Shown one piece after another: positions 21,626 to 31,267 of a DNA stretch of 64,000 nucleotides. The stretch lies in the NCBI RefSeq assembly GCF_020166495.1, contig NZ_JAINZS010000004.1:124001-188000 (forward strand). The letters are read 5' to 3'. The position numbers were made by a program, and so were the translations under genes. The notes beneath the pieces were generated by a model, which was not told the DNA's origin, ran no database searches, and saw only the letters and a list, made by a program, of their open reading frames with translations. Each line of letters starts with the position of its first letter. Within the stretch, counting starts at the first letter, position 1. This stretch comes from Robertkochia aurantiaca (GTDB lineage: Bacteria > Bacteroidota > Bacteroidia > Flavobacteriales > Flavobacteriaceae).

Positions 21626-22114
21626 ATGAAAGAACATTTATACACCCTCGCCGTGGAGTGGACAGGAAATAACGGACAAGGAACCACCGCCTATGAATCT
21701 TATGAGCGGGAACATGTGATACGGGTACCGGGAAAAGAGCCTCTAAAGGGCTCTTCTGACCCCTCATTCAGAGGAGACATTCAACTGTACAATCCGGAGG
21801 AGCTCTTTATCGCCTCGCTTTCAGCCTGTCATATGTTATGGTATCTGCACCTCTGTGCCACAGACGGGGTGGTTGTCACTGAATATGAAGACAGGGCTGA
21901 GGGGGTGCTCACTCTTCATACCGACGGCTCCGGCCGGATTACTTCAGTACAGTTAAACCCGCTCATCAGTGTTACAGAAGGACATATGATCGAAAAGGCT
22001 ATCAGGCTGCATAAAAACGCCTCAGAAATGTGCTTTCTGGCCAGTTCCTGTAATTTCGAAGTTAAACACAAACCCACGGTCAAGATCGCAGGCGGAGAGA
22101 AAAGATCGCAGTAG
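21626..22114 (+). CDS. OsmC-family peroxiredoxin-like protein
   Basis: Cytoplasmic OsmC/Ohr-type thiol peroxidase, 162 aa. The family's two reactive cysteines are visible in SLSACHMLW (about residue 74) and LASSCNFEV (about 137). FRGDIQLYNPEELF, just before the first, is the usual OsmC segment. It lies 53 bases after gltD. No terminator is seen in that gap, so read-through from the glutamate synthase operon is possible. A second in-frame ATG does not exist close by; the ATG at 21626 is used. Confidence 0.88.
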   Translation: MKEHLYTLAVEWTGNNGQGTTAYESYEREHVIRVPGKEPLKGSSDPSFRGDIQLYNPEELFIASLSACHMLWYLHLCATDGVVVTEYEDRAEGVLTLHTDGSGRITSVQLNPLISVTEGHMIEKAIRLHKNASEMCFLASSCNFEVKHKPTVKIAGGEKRSQ

Positions 22115-22199
22115 AAGTTAAATTACTCTTAAACAAATCTCCTTCCCTTCAGAGTTTACGAGAATGTATATAAGTTTAGGGCCCTTATTATATCATTTT

Positions 22200-22769
22200 A
22201 TGACCCCTGATCAGAAAAGAAAGAAACAAGCCCGAACCCTCCGCCTATTCAGAAAAGCCCATCGCCTGACGGGTGCTTTTCTATTCGTATTCTTTTTTTT
22301 CATCTCCATATCAGGAATCATGCTGGGATTAAAAAAGCATGTCAATCACAGCCTGTTACCCAAAACCGAAACCGGAACCTCTTCTGAACTAAGCGAATGG
22401 CTGCCACTGGAGGAGCTCCACAAAAAGGCTGTTATCACACTGCATGAACGGGTTTCGCCCCATGCCTCTGCCGAGCTTGACAAGATAGACGTAAGAAAGG
22501 ACAAGGGTATTGCGAAGTTTGTATTTGCTGAAGGAAACTGGGGCATACAGTTGGATGGAGCTACCGGAGAGGTGCTTAATGTAGGTCGCCGTCACTCTGA
22601 CTTTTTGGAAGATCTGCATGACGGCTCTGTTCTGGATGACCTGCTGGGAACCAGCAACGAACAGATCAAGGTCACTTACACCACAGTGACAGGGCTTGCC
22701 CTTCTGCTTTTCACCATCACCGGGTTCTGGTTGTGGTACGGCCCAAAACGCATGAAAAGAAACCGCTGA
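22200..22769 (+). CDS. PepSY-associated transmembrane protein
   Basis: Small inner-membrane protein of 189 aa, like the PepSY-associated TM-helix proteins often found near iron-reduction or sensory systems. One helix follows an Arg/Lys-rich start (FRKAHRLTGAFLFVFFFF). A soluble, PepSY-like middle with KIDVRKDKGIAKFVF comes next. A second helix near the C-terminus (TVTGLALLLFTITGFWLWYG) is followed by basic residues. ATG at 22200 is preferred to one twelve codons upstream, because the extra residues are unlike the family. The function is unknown; there is no metal-uptake gene next to it. Confidence 0.75.
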   Translation: MTPDQKRKKQARTLRLFRKAHRLTGAFLFVFFFFISISGIMLGLKKHVNHSLLPKTETGTSSELSEWLPLEELHKKAVITLHERVSPHASAELDKIDVRKDKGIAKFVFAEGNWGIQLDGATGEVLNVGRRHSDFLEDLHDGSVLDDLLGTSNEQIKVTYTTVTGLALLLFTITGFWLWYGPKRMKRNR

Positions 22770-22829
22770 TACTTGCGAGATAAGGCGCAAAATGCCCGTC
22801 TGAAAAGAATTTCCATTTTTTTCATCTTT

Positions 22830-22860
22830 TTTGTAACATTTTTTGAGGCAACTACGTATA
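22830..22860 (+). promoter_or_regulatory. Candidate rpoD promoter
   Basis: TTTG (22830-22833), a 19-base spacer and TACGTATA (22853-22860). The spacing fits the Bacteroidota pattern, and the -7 half matches TAnnTTTG at four of six defined positions or better. The leader would be about 40 bases. Confidence 0.4.
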
Positions 22861-22904
22861 ATTACCTACACGCAGTTATTCATAAAACAATCAGGAGAGA
22901 TTAG

Positions 22905-23768
22905 ATGAGACAACTTAAAATTACGAAGCAGGTAACGAATCGTGAGACTGCTTCGCTGGACAAGTATCTTCAAGAAATAGGGAAAGTTGACCTGATCACG
23001 GCCGATGAGGAAGTGGAATTGGCACAACGCATCAAAAAAGGTGATCGCCTGGCTCTGGAGAAACTTACCAAAGCAAACCTTCGTTTCGTGGTATCGGTTG
23101 CAAAACAATACCAGAATCAAGGTTTGACACTGCCCGACCTTATCAACGAAGGTAACCTCGGTCTTATTAAAGCCGCTCAGCGTTTCGATGAAACCAGAGG
23201 ATTTAAATTTATCTCCTATGCCGTATGGTGGATCAGACAATCGATTCTTCAGGCATTGGCAGAACAATCCCGAATTGTAAGACTTCCGCTCAATAAGATC
23301 GGATCGATCAATAAGATCAATAAAACCTATGCTTTTCTTGAGCAGGCTCATGAACGTGTTCCTTCGGCCGAAGAGATCGCGAAAGAGCTCGACATGTCTG
23401 TAAACGACGTAAAGGAGTCTATGAAGAATTCAGGGCGCCACGTATCGATGGATGCTCCCCTGGTGGAAGGTGAAGATTCTAACCTGTACGATGTACTTCG
23501 AAGCGGGGAATCACCTAACCCCGATAAGGACCTGCTTCACGAATCCCTACGCACTGAGATCGAAAGAGCTCTTGAAACCCTTACTCCGCGTGAGGCAGAT
23601 GTGATTCGCCTGTATTTCGGACTGGGAGATCAGCATCCCATGACCCTGGAAGAGATCGGTGAAACCTTCGACCTGACGCGCGAACGTGTAAGACAGATCA
23701 AAGAAAAGGCGATCAGAAGACTGAAGCATACTTCAAGAAGCAAAATTCTCAAAACGTACCTGGGTTAG
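22905..23768 (+). CDS. rpoD: Primary RNA polymerase sigma factor
   Basis: Housekeeping sigma-70, 287 aa, the short form usual in Bacteroidota that lacks region 1.1 and the long non-conserved insert. Region 1.2 begins at [15 protein letters not shown]. Region 2 includes [29 protein letters not shown]. Region 3 holds [16 protein letters not shown]. Region 4.2 ends in the helix-turn-helix [19 protein letters not shown]. This factor is expected to read the TAnnTTTG promoters seen across the window. It is monocistronic and followed by an intrinsic terminator. Confidence 0.96.
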   Translation: MRQLKITKQVTNRETASLDKYLQEIGKVDLITADEEVELAQRIKKGDRLALEKLTKANLRFVVSVAKQYQNQGLTLPDLINEGNLGLIKAAQRFDETRGFKFISYAVWWIRQSILQALAEQSRIVRLPLNKIGSINKINKTYAFLEQAHERVPSAEEIAKELDMSVNDVKESMKNSGRHVSMDAPLVEGEDSNLYDVLRSGESPNPDKDLLHESLRTEIERALETLTPREADVIRLYFGLGDQHPMTLEEIGETFDLTRERVRQIKEKAIRRLKHTSRSKILKTYLG

Positions 23769-23877
23769 GGATTTTGGAATTTTTTTCGTATTTTTCACTC
23801 GAAAATTGCTATAAATAATCACAATATACACGATTACAACAGTTTATCATAACTGTTCGTTTTTTGATTGATGAATG

Positions 23878-23905
23878 AACTCCGGCTGATTACCGGAGTT
23901 TTTCA
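23878..23905 (+). terminator. Intrinsic terminator after rpoD
   Basis: AACTCCGG (23878-23885), a seven-base loop, CCGGAGTT (23893-23900), then T. It ends the rpoD transcript before rpe. Confidence 0.8.
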
Positions 23906-23975
23906 ATTTATATACCCTTACTTCCTCAATCGTTAACAGCTTGTAAAAGCCACCCGTTAAAAGATTTATTTCTGT

Positions 23976-23983
23976 TACTTTTG
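23976..23983 (+). promoter_or_regulatory. -7 element of the rpe-ypdA unit
   Basis: TACTTTTG, a perfect TAnnTTTG, 19 bases before the rpe ATG. The -33 region is poor, with no TTG at the expected spacing. Confidence 0.5.
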
Positions 23984-24002
23984 CAACAACAATACACCTG
24001 AT

Positions 24003-24662
24003 ATGAGCGCTACAATTATTGCACCTTCTTTACTGGCAGCCGATTTTGCCAACCTTCAAAGAGATATTGAAATGGTTAACAACAGTGAAGCAGACTGGTT
24101 TCACATCGACGTGATGGACGGAGTTTTCGTTCCGAACATCTCGTATGGGATGCCGGTGGTAAAGGCGATCGGAAAACATGCCAAAAAACCACTTGACGTA
24201 CACCTGATGATCGTTGACCCAGACCGATATATCAAAGACTTCGCCGAGTTGGGAGCAGCTGTGCTAACCGTTCACTATGAGGCGTGCACCCATCTGCACC
24301 GTACCCTGCAGGCCATCAAGGCTGAAGGTATGAAAGCAGGGGTTGCCATCAATCCGCATACCCCGGTATCACTTCTTGAAGAGGTGATCAAAGATATCGA
24401 CGTGGTACTGATCATGAGTGTCAATCCCGGATTTGGCGGACAAAAATTTATCGAAAACACCTATAAAAAGATTCAGCAGCTGAAGGAGATGATTCTCAAC
24501 AACAATGCAGAAACGCTGATCGAGGTTGATGGCGGAGTGAATGCCGGAAATGCCCCTTCACTTGTGGAAGCCGGTGCAGACGCCCTGGTAGCGGGGAATT
24601 TTGTCTTCAGTAGTGAGGACCCCATACAAACCATAGGAAATCTAAAAGAAGTAACCGTTTGA
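24003..24662 (+). CDS. rpe: Ribulose-phosphate 3-epimerase
   Basis: Interconverts ribulose-5-phosphate and xylulose-5-phosphate in the pentose phosphate pathway, 219 aa, a TIM barrel of normal length. The metal-binding and catalytic segments are present: APSLLAADFA at the start, WFHIDVMDGVFVPN, DVHLMIVDP, VLIMSVNPGFGGQKF and EVDGGVNAGN. The stop codon overlaps the start of ypdA (TGATG), so the two are translationally coupled. Confidence 0.97.
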   Translation: MSATIIAPSLLAADFANLQRDIEMVNNSEADWFHIDVMDGVFVPNISYGMPVVKAIGKHAKKPLDVHLMIVDPDRYIKDFAELGAAVLTVHYEACTHLHRTLQAIKAEGMKAGVAINPHTPVSLLEEVIKDIDVVLIMSVNPGFGGQKFIENTYKKIQQLKEMILNNNAETLIEVDGGVNAGNAPSLVEAGADALVAGNFVFSSEDPIQTIGNLKEVTV

Positions 24663-25651
24663 TGACCCGAACCGAGATCGTTATTATAGGAGGAGGTCCC
24701 ATTGGAATTGCCTGTGGGCTGGAAGCCAAGAAGAGAGGTTTTGATTACGTGATCCTGGAAAAAGGCACTATCGTCAATTCCCTGTTCAACTATCCGGTGA
24801 ACATGCAGTTCTTTTCTTCTTCAGAAAAACTGGAGATAGGTGGCGTACCTTTTATAAGTAAGGAGGCCAAGCCAAAACGAAACGAAGCGCTCGAATATTA
24901 CAGGCGTATCGTCACATCCAACGATCTCAACATAAAACTTTTCGAGAGAGTAGAATCGGTAGAAAGGCCCGGAGAACGCTTTATTGTGAAAAGCAGTAAA
25001 GAAACCTATGATGCGCGGTTTGTGATCGTAGCCACCGGATTCTACGACATTCCCAATTACATCGATGTTCCGGGAGAAGATCTTCCCAAAGTAAATCATT
25101 ACTACAACGACCCCCACTTTTACGCCATGCAGAAGCTGGCCGTGATAGGGGCCAGTAACTCTGCTGTCGATGCCGCACTGGAGTGCTACCGAAAAGGTGC
25201 CCAGGTGACCATGGTCGTTCGCGGGCCGGAGATAGGGCCAAGAGTAAAATACTGGGTAAAACCCGATATTGAAAACCGCATCGAGGAAGGAAGCGTTAAG
25301 GCCTACTTTAATTCTGAAGTAAAAGAGATCACCGAAAATTCACTGATCATCGACACTCCCGAGGGGGAGGTCGTTCTGGAAAATGATTACGTACTGGCTT
25401 TGACCGGCTACCGTCCGAACTTTGCATTTCTTAAAAAATTAGGGGTAAGCCTTTCTGATGACCAGAAACGTTACCCCCAATATGATACCGAAAGCATGGA
25501 GACCAATGTACCTAACCTCTATCTCGCCGGAGTGATCTGTGGTGGCATGGACACCCATTTATGGTTCATTGAAAATTCACGCGTTCATGCCGGGATGATT
25601 CTCGATACCATCTCACAAAAAATGGAACCGAGCAGGGTCGATCAGGAATAG
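24662..25651 (+). CDS. ypdA: YpdA-family flavoprotein, putative bacillithiol disulfide reductase
   Basis: FAD/NAD(P)H-dependent oxidoreductase, 329 aa, of the YpdA family proposed to reduce bacillithiol disulfide. The FAD motif IGGGPIGIACGLEAKKRG lies at residues 7-24 and the NADPH motif GASNSAVDAALEC near 165-177. The family stretch NYPVNMQFFSSSEKLEIGG is present. There is no CxxC redox pair, as expected for YpdA and unlike thioredoxin reductase. The ATG at 24662 overlaps the rpe stop. The 3' end overlaps the convergent CBS gene by 10 bases. Bacillithiol use in this strain is inferred from the family only. Confidence 0.88.
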   Translation: MTRTEIVIIGGGPIGIACGLEAKKRGFDYVILEKGTIVNSLFNYPVNMQFFSSSEKLEIGGVPFISKEAKPKRNEALEYYRRIVTSNDLNIKLFERVESVERPGERFIVKSSKETYDARFVIVATGFYDIPNYIDVPGEDLPKVNHYYNDPHFYAMQKLAVIGASNSAVDAALECYRKGAQVTMVVRGPEIGPRVKYWVKPDIENRIEEGSVKAYFNSEVKEITENSLIIDTPEGEVVLENDYVLALTGYRPNFAFLKKLGVSLSDDQKRYPQYDTESMETNVPNLYLAGVICGGMDTHLWFIENSRVHAGMILDTISQKMEPSRVDQE

Positions 25652-26067
25652 CATTCCTCTACATAATACCTGATGATATCTGTGGTGGTCACGATTCCCA
25701 CCAGGTGACCTTCGTCTACCACAGGCAAAGCATGAAATTCTTTTTTGGTAAAGATCTTTGCAGCTTCCCTGATGGTGGTGTCAGAACTAACGGTCTCTGG
25801 TATTCGGGTCATCACTTGTGAGAGCGAGAACATATCATAAACCACGCTTTCAACCGTATCGTCATCTTCATCCAGCACATCAGCATAACTGATACGCATA
25901 AGATCTGTATGACTGATTATACCTGCGATCTTTTTACCCTCTACTACGGGGATATGCCTTATATGATGTTTTTTAAAAAGTTTTTCGGCCTTATAAAGAT
26001 CATCGGTGGTGTTAAGCTGGACCAACTCCCTGGTCATAATTTTTGCTACGGTATCTTTTTCGTACAT
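25642..26067 (-). CDS. Two-CBS-domain protein
   Basis: Stand-alone CBS pair, 141 aa, probably a sensor of adenine nucleotides or a related ligand in the cytoplasm. CBS1 runs from about residue 8 (VAKIMTRELVQLNTTDDLY) to 60, and CBS2 from about 80 (LSQVMTRIPETVSSDTTIRE) to 138. Each contains the usual HxxPVVE/ALPVVD strand followed by a GI(V/I)(S/T)xTD motif. An acidic linker (DEDDDT) joins them. There is no fused effector domain, and the partner is unknown. The small downstream-oriented unknown gene at 26086 lies 18 bases upstream and may be in the same transcript. Confidence 0.9.
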   Translation of the reverse strand: MYEKDTVAKIMTRELVQLNTTDDLYKAEKLFKKHHIRHIPVVEGKKIAGIISHTDLMRISYADVLDEDDDTVESVVYDMFSLSQVMTRIPETVSSDTTIREAAKIFTKKEFHALPVVDEGHLVGIVTTTDIIRYYVEECYS

Positions 26068-26085
26068 CTCTCTGAAATTTTAGGG

Positions 26086-26508
26086 TTATGGATTTCTCCT
26101 TTCTAATATCTGGTCACCATACGACAATAGCCGGTCTTTTAGCGATCTGAACTCAAGGCAGAGATCGATATAGTACTTACGCAATTGCCGGTGTTCTTCG
26201 ATATAATCTTCATCACAAACACCTTCACGGGATTCATAGAATCCTGATAACCGCTGTCTGTGTTGCCGGGTTGTTTCAAGCAGCTCGGCAGTTCGGGGAA
26301 GCAGAACGTTCAGACGCTGCTTCATGCGTTCCCATTTCTTAAACAGCTGTTCTGTTTCGGGAACGAATTTGTAATCATCTAAGAGGTTTTTAAAAAACCT
26401 GCTTTCTACGAGAAAAAAATGCAGCTGGGAGTCCCAGTGTCTGTTTTCATCGTGGAGGTCATTGAGGGGCACACGGGGCAATGTCTTTTGGCGTGTTGCA
26501 TCATTCAT
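26086..26508 (-). CDS. Conserved-looking hypothetical protein
   Basis: Not recognised. A soluble, charged, helix-rich protein of 140 aa with many Arg, Glu and Leu residues and no signal peptide or membrane helix. The central part (LFKKWERMKQRLNVLLPRT) and the C-terminal half look like paired amphipathic helices. One Cys pair of unclear meaning is present (C at about 98 and 117). It is 18 bases upstream of the CBS gene on the same strand. Codon use looks like that of its neighbours. Confidence 0.7.
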   Translation of the reverse strand: MNDATRQKTLPRVPLNDLHDENRHWDSQLHFFLVESRFFKNLLDDYKFVPETEQLFKKWERMKQRLNVLLPRTAELLETTRQHRQRLSGFYESREGVCDEDYIEEHRQLRKYYIDLCLEFRSLKDRLLSYGDQILERRNP

Positions 26509-26591
26509 CGTTCCTCCTTTTACATGTTAGTCAGACTAAGATAGCCTGAACAAGGAGAAAAAAACATGACAATTATCAACCCGGAGAGAAG

Positions 26592-28172
26592 TCACTCTTC
26601 TTTTAGCAGTGGAGAATGGTAATAGTTGATACCCATGCTGTCAAGTCTCGGCAGGTGGGCTATAAGCCGCTCACGATAATCGTTCCAGTTGCGATCGGAA
26701 GGTTTACTCCAGCCGATTTCGGCCAGCCCCATTAGCCTCGGATATACCATGTATTCAATATCTTTTACAGAGGTAACAGTCTCTGTCCACAACGGAGCTT
26801 CGACCCCTAATATCTGGTCTGCGGAAACCCCAGGCAGGATTTGTGCCGGAAACCAGTTATAAGCCTGATCGACTTCGATATACCCCGCCCAGTTAAGACC
26901 TAAGGGTGTTATGGAATCGTATTTCATATCGAGATAGATATGCTTGGAAGGAGACATGATCAGTTTATGCTCTTTATTAACCGCCTTTACCGCATTCTCT
27001 TCACTGGCCCAGAATTGCACGACGGCCTCGCGGTTCAAGGTGGCATTAGCGATCTCATCCCAACCGATCATGGTCTTATTGTATTTTGATAAGATAGCAT
27101 TCAGGCGTTCGATAAAATAAATGTAGTCATCCTCATTGGTCGCATGAGACTCATCTCCTCCGATATGAAGATAGCGTCCGGGGCTCATGGCAGCTATCTC
27201 ATTTACCACATCATCGATAAATACATAGGTCTGCTCTTTGCGCACACACAAACTGCTGAAGCCGACTTCTGTACCCGTATAGAGTTCCGGCGATTCACCG
27301 CTGCAGTTAAGCTCCGGATATGAGGCCAGGGCCGCATTGGTATGACCGGGCATGTCGATCTCAGGCACGATGGTCAGAAAATGCTTCTGGCCATAGGCTA
27401 CGATCTCTCTGAAGTCTTCCTTGGTATAGAAGCCTCCATCACCTCCCCCCACTTCAGAACTACCGCCTTTATTGGTCAGTTCCGGCCAGGAATCGATCTC
27501 GATACGCCAACCCTGGTCATCGGTAAGATGCAGATGCAGGTAATTGATCTTATACATAGCGATCTGGTCTATGAATCTTTTTAAGGTCTCCACCGGAAAG
27601 AAATGACGGGATACATCCAGCATAACACCCCGATAGGCGTACTGAGGCTTATCAATTATCTCAAAGGCCGGTATGTTAAAAGAAGTGATATTTGCAGACT
27701 GGTTTACCTTATGAACCGGAAAGGCCTGCCGAAGGGTTTGCATGCCACGAAAAAGTCCTTCGTGGGTTGCTGCCGTAATAAGAATACTGCCGGGCACTAC
27801 AACGAGCTCATACCCCTCCTTCCCCAGCTCATTAGCCAGGTAGGTGGTTAGCTGTAACCTGATATAGTTATTTTCATCACTTTGTCCTTCGGTGATCAGA
27901 GGCAGGACCAGGCCGGTCTGATCTTTAATGATCTCCTGCATTTGAGAGGCAATGCGTTTTACCTCAGGGTTACGGTCAATATAAACGATGCGGGTATCAG
28001 GTCCTAACCTGAAAAAACCCTTTAGATGTTCCAGCTCCTGTGGCTTCGGAATAAAAACAGGCTTACTGACCTCCTGTATTTCAGACTGAGAAACAGCCCG
28101 GTTACAGCTGCTGATCAAAAATACGGTGAGAAGCAGCAGGGAAAAGGTCAGAAAAGGTAATTTTCTCTTCAT
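26592..28172 (-). CDS. GH20 beta-N-acetylhexosaminidase, lipoprotein
   Basis: Exported exo-hydrolase that removes terminal GlcNAc/GalNAc from chitin, glycan or peptidoglycan fragments, 526 aa. A signal with lipobox LISSC (Cys23) predicts attachment to a membrane. The GH20b domain covers about residues 35-165. The catalytic barrel begins at YRGVMLDVSRHF. LHLHLTDDQGWRIEI and the catalytic Asp-Glu pair in HIGGDESHA are intact, and FWASEEN and PLWTET follow as expected. It could feed GlcNAc to the salvage enzymes encoded elsewhere in the window. Confidence 0.95.
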   Translation of the reverse strand: MKRKLPFLTFSLLLLTVFLISSCNRAVSQSEIQEVSKPVFIPKPQELEHLKGFFRLGPDTRIVYIDRNPEVKRIASQMQEIIKDQTGLVLPLITEGQSDENNYIRLQLTTYLANELGKEGYELVVVPGSILITAATHEGLFRGMQTLRQAFPVHKVNQSANITSFNIPAFEIIDKPQYAYRGVMLDVSRHFFPVETLKRFIDQIAMYKINYLHLHLTDDQGWRIEIDSWPELTNKGGSSEVGGGDGGFYTKEDFREIVAYGQKHFLTIVPEIDMPGHTNAALASYPELNCSGESPELYTGTEVGFSSLCVRKEQTYVFIDDVVNEIAAMSPGRYLHIGGDESHATNEDDYIYFIERLNAILSKYNKTMIGWDEIANATLNREAVVQFWASEENAVKAVNKEHKLIMSPSKHIYLDMKYDSITPLGLNWAGYIEVDQAYNWFPAQILPGVSADQILGVEAPLWTETVTSVKDIEYMVYPRLMGLAEIGWSKPSDRNWNDYRERLIAHLPRLDSMGINYYHSPLLKEE

Positions 28173-28263
28173 TCGGTCTTTTAGAATAAAGATACGTAAT
28201 AAAAGTCTCTGACTTTCTTGATTAAATCTTAAGAGTTCGTGAAAATAATTTAAAAATCACGCC

Positions 28264-29247
28264 TCAATTCTCCTTCTCTTCAGATTCCAGTGCCCTCGTT
28301 CTTTCCTTGTGCTTTTCGACATCCCAGTTGATATTCCATCGGGAAACATACTCTTCGATGGGGCCCAGTCCGACAGCTGCCCTTCTTTCATTGACTTTTT
28401 CCGGTTCCAGGAGTGGAGATACATAGAATTCACCTGATTCATCTCTCGCAATCTGACTGCCGTAAACCTGCTTTTCTCCGGACTTCATGGCCACCCTGTC
28501 TTGGAGCAGGGCCAGCATCCCTCCCTGGGCATTCCCGAGCTCAACCGCCTCCCTCAGCATAGGCAGGTATTTTTTCTGAGTTTCCAGGTCTGCATGCTGT
28601 ATCACGAGAAAAAGCGCATTGCTTCCATTTTTTCCGATCACATCAGGCCCCAGCCACCCACGTTCGTCCAATATTTTAGTTACCTCTATAACGTTCAATG
28701 AATCAGTTACCCAGGTAGTCCTGTATTGTTTCAGATATTCTTCAGATTCCCGGCCGTATTCTTTCTCCATCTCACGCAATTTTCGCCGGCTTCCCTGGTC
28801 AGAGGCCAGGATGGTATCCAATTTGGCGACCAATGGTTTATCCAGATCCTTTTCATACTCATCTTTATTGGCCTTTACCGTTGCGATCAGCTTTTCCCAG
28901 CGTTCGTCGTCGTGGAGTGCCGTAAGATCTGAATCCGTAGTGATGTGTCTCAGGTTCTTATACTTTACATGTGGATTATCTGCCAGGCGAAACAAGTGAA
29001 AAAATGATCGCTCGGTATCGCCTGAAAGAGCATGGGAACAGGCAGCATTGTAACGGTGATTCGTATAGGCTCTCCCTTCAAGGGCCTGAAAGGCTGTTTC
29101 GTAAGCCTCCGCTGAATCATCGTATACTCCGGCGTCATATAAAGAATCAGCTTTCTTAACGTATTTAGTATATTTTTCCTGATCCTGGGCAAATGAAATT
29201 GCAACTATTAATATACCGAATAGTGTCAAGGTAGTTCTAAGTGTCAT
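28264..29247 (-). CDS. Exported DUF6624-like protein with TPR-like N-terminus
   Basis: Exported protein of 327 aa with a cleavable signal ending near FAQDQ. The first half (YVKKADSLYDAGVYDDSAEAYE) resembles a tetratricopeptide repeat. The second half carries segments I associate with DUF6624, such as DERGWLGPDVIGKNGSNALFLV and LLQDRVAMKSGEKQVYGSQI. The function of that domain is not known to me. No operon partner lies close: the M23 gene ends 142 bases upstream. Confidence 0.75.
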   Translation of the reverse strand: MTLRTTLTLFGILIVAISFAQDQEKYTKYVKKADSLYDAGVYDDSAEAYETAFQALEGRAYTNHRYNAACSHALSGDTERSFFHLFRLADNPHVKYKNLRHITTDSDLTALHDDERWEKLIATVKANKDEYEKDLDKPLVAKLDTILASDQGSRRKLREMEKEYGRESEEYLKQYRTTWVTDSLNVIEVTKILDERGWLGPDVIGKNGSNALFLVIQHADLETQKKYLPMLREAVELGNAQGGMLALLQDRVAMKSGEKQVYGSQIARDESGEFYVSPLLEPEKVNERRAAVGLGPIEEYVSRWNINWDVEKHKERTRALESEEKEN

Positions 29248-29389
29248 TTTGTTATTGATTGATTTGATGGTTACAGGAAACTACTTTCCCTTAATACTTC
29301 AGAGCTTAAGATATGATTATTTTCTATAAAAATGAGAAATGGAAAGTGCATACTGAACTTCTGATATCATTTGTACAGCAGATCAATAT

Positions 29390-30252
29390 TCACTTTTTTA
29401 CCCTGTATTTTTTACCTTGTTCTAACTTCTCTCCCTTGTAACCCTTAAAGTAAACCGGAATCGAAAGATCATTTTCTTTCCTGACCACAAAGTGTAGATG
29501 AGGCCCCCGGGTGTATCCGGTTAAACCGGAAACCCTATCTTTTCTCCTTCTTCAACCCAATCACCTTCTTTAACGAAACTGCCCCTGTAATCCAGATGCA
29601 CATACGATGCCATGGTGCCATCGTCATGTCTGATCACGATCTTATTGGCAGCATACTTTAATTCTTCACCACCTTGTTTGGTGAACCAATCGATCACCTT
29701 AAAAACCATTCCGCTTCTTGCAGCATACACCGGTTCACCCACATCCAACTGAAAATCAACCGCATATTTTGACTTTTCACTGAAATGAGAAGACTTACCA
29801 TTAAAACTCTGACTAACCTCGTATTTCTTCCCCCTTTTGAAAGGCAATCTGTAGAGGTGATCGAGATCGGGATCTATGAGCGACCGGTGCCCGAAATAAT
29901 AAGATACACGAACACTGTCACGAAACCTCTTTTTAAAAATCGTGTCAGACTTTACGGCTGGCACAGCCAGTAAACGAAGACTATCTCCGGGCATTAACAG
30001 AAATGAATTCAATTGGTTTCCGTTGATTCTTCCGTGAAAATAAATTTGCACAGGGATCAGTGATCTGCTGGCGGCCCGGAGCAATAAGGTATCAGCGACA
30101 TTCTGCCATTCAAGTTCAAGATCATCTGTATAGCTCAAAGGCTCATCTGCTTTTCTTTGAGCCTGAAGGCTGGTAAGGCTACAGATGAACATACCTATAA
30201 GTGTAAAAAAAGCCGATTTATGTATGCCGGGGTTATGAGGTATTAGTTTCAT
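29390..30252 (-). pseudogene. M23-like peptidase gene with a one-base frameshift
   Basis: Exported LytM-type zinc peptidase or an inactive relative. The ATG at 30252 starts a signal peptide (CSLTSLQAQ), then a beta-rich N-domain and an M23 core with KYAVDFQLDVGEPVYAARSG. The frame stops at 29523-29521 right after GEKIGF. In the next frame the sequence continues as GLTGYTRGPHLHFVV, the M23 HxH motif, and runs to a TGA at 29392-29390. Adding one base to the three-A run at 29530-29532 restores one open frame. So it is either a real frameshift mutation or a homopolymer error; the two halves are otherwise well kept. Confidence 0.85.
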
Positions 30253-30268
30253 TATTGAATTCCCGAAT

Positions 30269-31267
30269 TTACCGATTACTGTCAAGATTCCAGAATCTGA
30301 TCCCACCTTTCAGATCAACCGAGACCAACTGATCTTCTCCCGCTGAAACATCCATTGCACTGACGGTTGCGCGGTGACCCAAAAACTCATCGATCATTTC
30401 ACCGGTATCTTTATTCCAGACCCGTATGGATCGATCTATACCTGATGTCAGTACCAGGTTCTTGGCAAAAGCACCGGCGGTCAGAGACAGGCTTACGGGA
30501 GCACGAAAGACCGTATCTCTCGAAGCTACATATATGGGCCAGTCAGGATGCCTTTTCTGAATTACTATGCTGTCTGAAGCTGTATCGTAAAGCCTGAACT
30601 GATCGCCATGGAGAAATAAAACCAATCCCTTTTGATCAAGAGCTGTTATATTTCCGACGGCATCTACCTTTTCAATCTGATTGTTGTCATACAGATTCCA
30701 GATGCCCATTTGCCGGTTCCCGTCAAAGTACAACTTCATATCACCTGAAAATCCCTTGGGAGACATCCCGGCCAGGTCATCGGGAACAGGCATTTCATTA
30801 AAGCCTTCAGAAACTTTCCAAACATATATATTGTTACCATAATCAGCCGTCATCAAAATTTGATGCTCTTCATTATAGCTCAGGTAAGGAGCCCATTTAT
30901 TTTTTACTTCCAGACTGCTTAATACCTCGCCCCTCTGGGCATCAATCACAAGAATTCCTGAATGTAGAGTCGTGGCATATATCTGTTGTTGCTCCCTATT
31001 GTAAGCAAGAGAATATATCTCATCATCGATTCGGGTGATTACTCTAACCTTTTCCCCATCAGTATGGTTGATAATTTCAGAGATACGACCGTCGAAAGTG
31101 GACGCCAATACGGTATCAACCGAACCCATATAGATTACATCGGTATAAGACAAGGGATTTATGGCGGTCTGCTTCGCCTCTTTTAATTTGATTTGTTGCT
31201 CACAACCGATCATTAAAAATGCTAAAAGACACAGATTAGTTAACATTGATATTTTCATGGGCATCAT
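30269..31267 (-). CDS. Beta-propeller lipoprotein (WD40-like)
   Basis: Secreted lipoprotein of 332 aa. The lipobox LMIGC places Cys22 at the mature N-terminus. The rest is a series of short beta-strand repeats in WD40/YVTN style, for example DGRISEIINHTDG, NNIYVWKV, RSIRVWNKDTGEMIDEFLGHRATVSAMDV-type blades at the C-terminus. It probably folds as a propeller for protein binding; no enzyme motif is visible. It overlaps the stop of the upstream gene by four bases (ATGA) and lies 16 bases before the M23 gene, so the three form one operon. Confidence 0.78.
   Translation of the reverse strand: MMPMKISMLTNLCLLAFLMIGCEQQIKLKEAKQTAINPLSYTDVIYMGSVDTVLASTFDGRISEIINHTDGEKVRVITRIDDEIYSLAYNREQQQIYATTLHSGILVIDAQRGEVLSSLEVKNKWAPYLSYNEEHQILMTADYGNNIYVWKVSEGFNEMPVPDDLAGMSPKGFSGDMKLYFDGNRQMGIWNLYDNNQIEKVDAVGNITALDQKGLVLFLHGDQFRLYDTASDSIVIQKRHPDWPIYVASRDTVFRAPVSLSLTAGAFAKNLVLTSGIDRSIRVWNKDTGEMIDEFLGHRATVSAMDVSAGEDQLVSVDLKGGIRFWNLDSNR

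Noticed and set aside
26086-26508. Toxin or antitoxin reading of the small gene upstream of the CBS protein
   Set aside because: No known fold, partner gene of matching size or operon pattern supports it.
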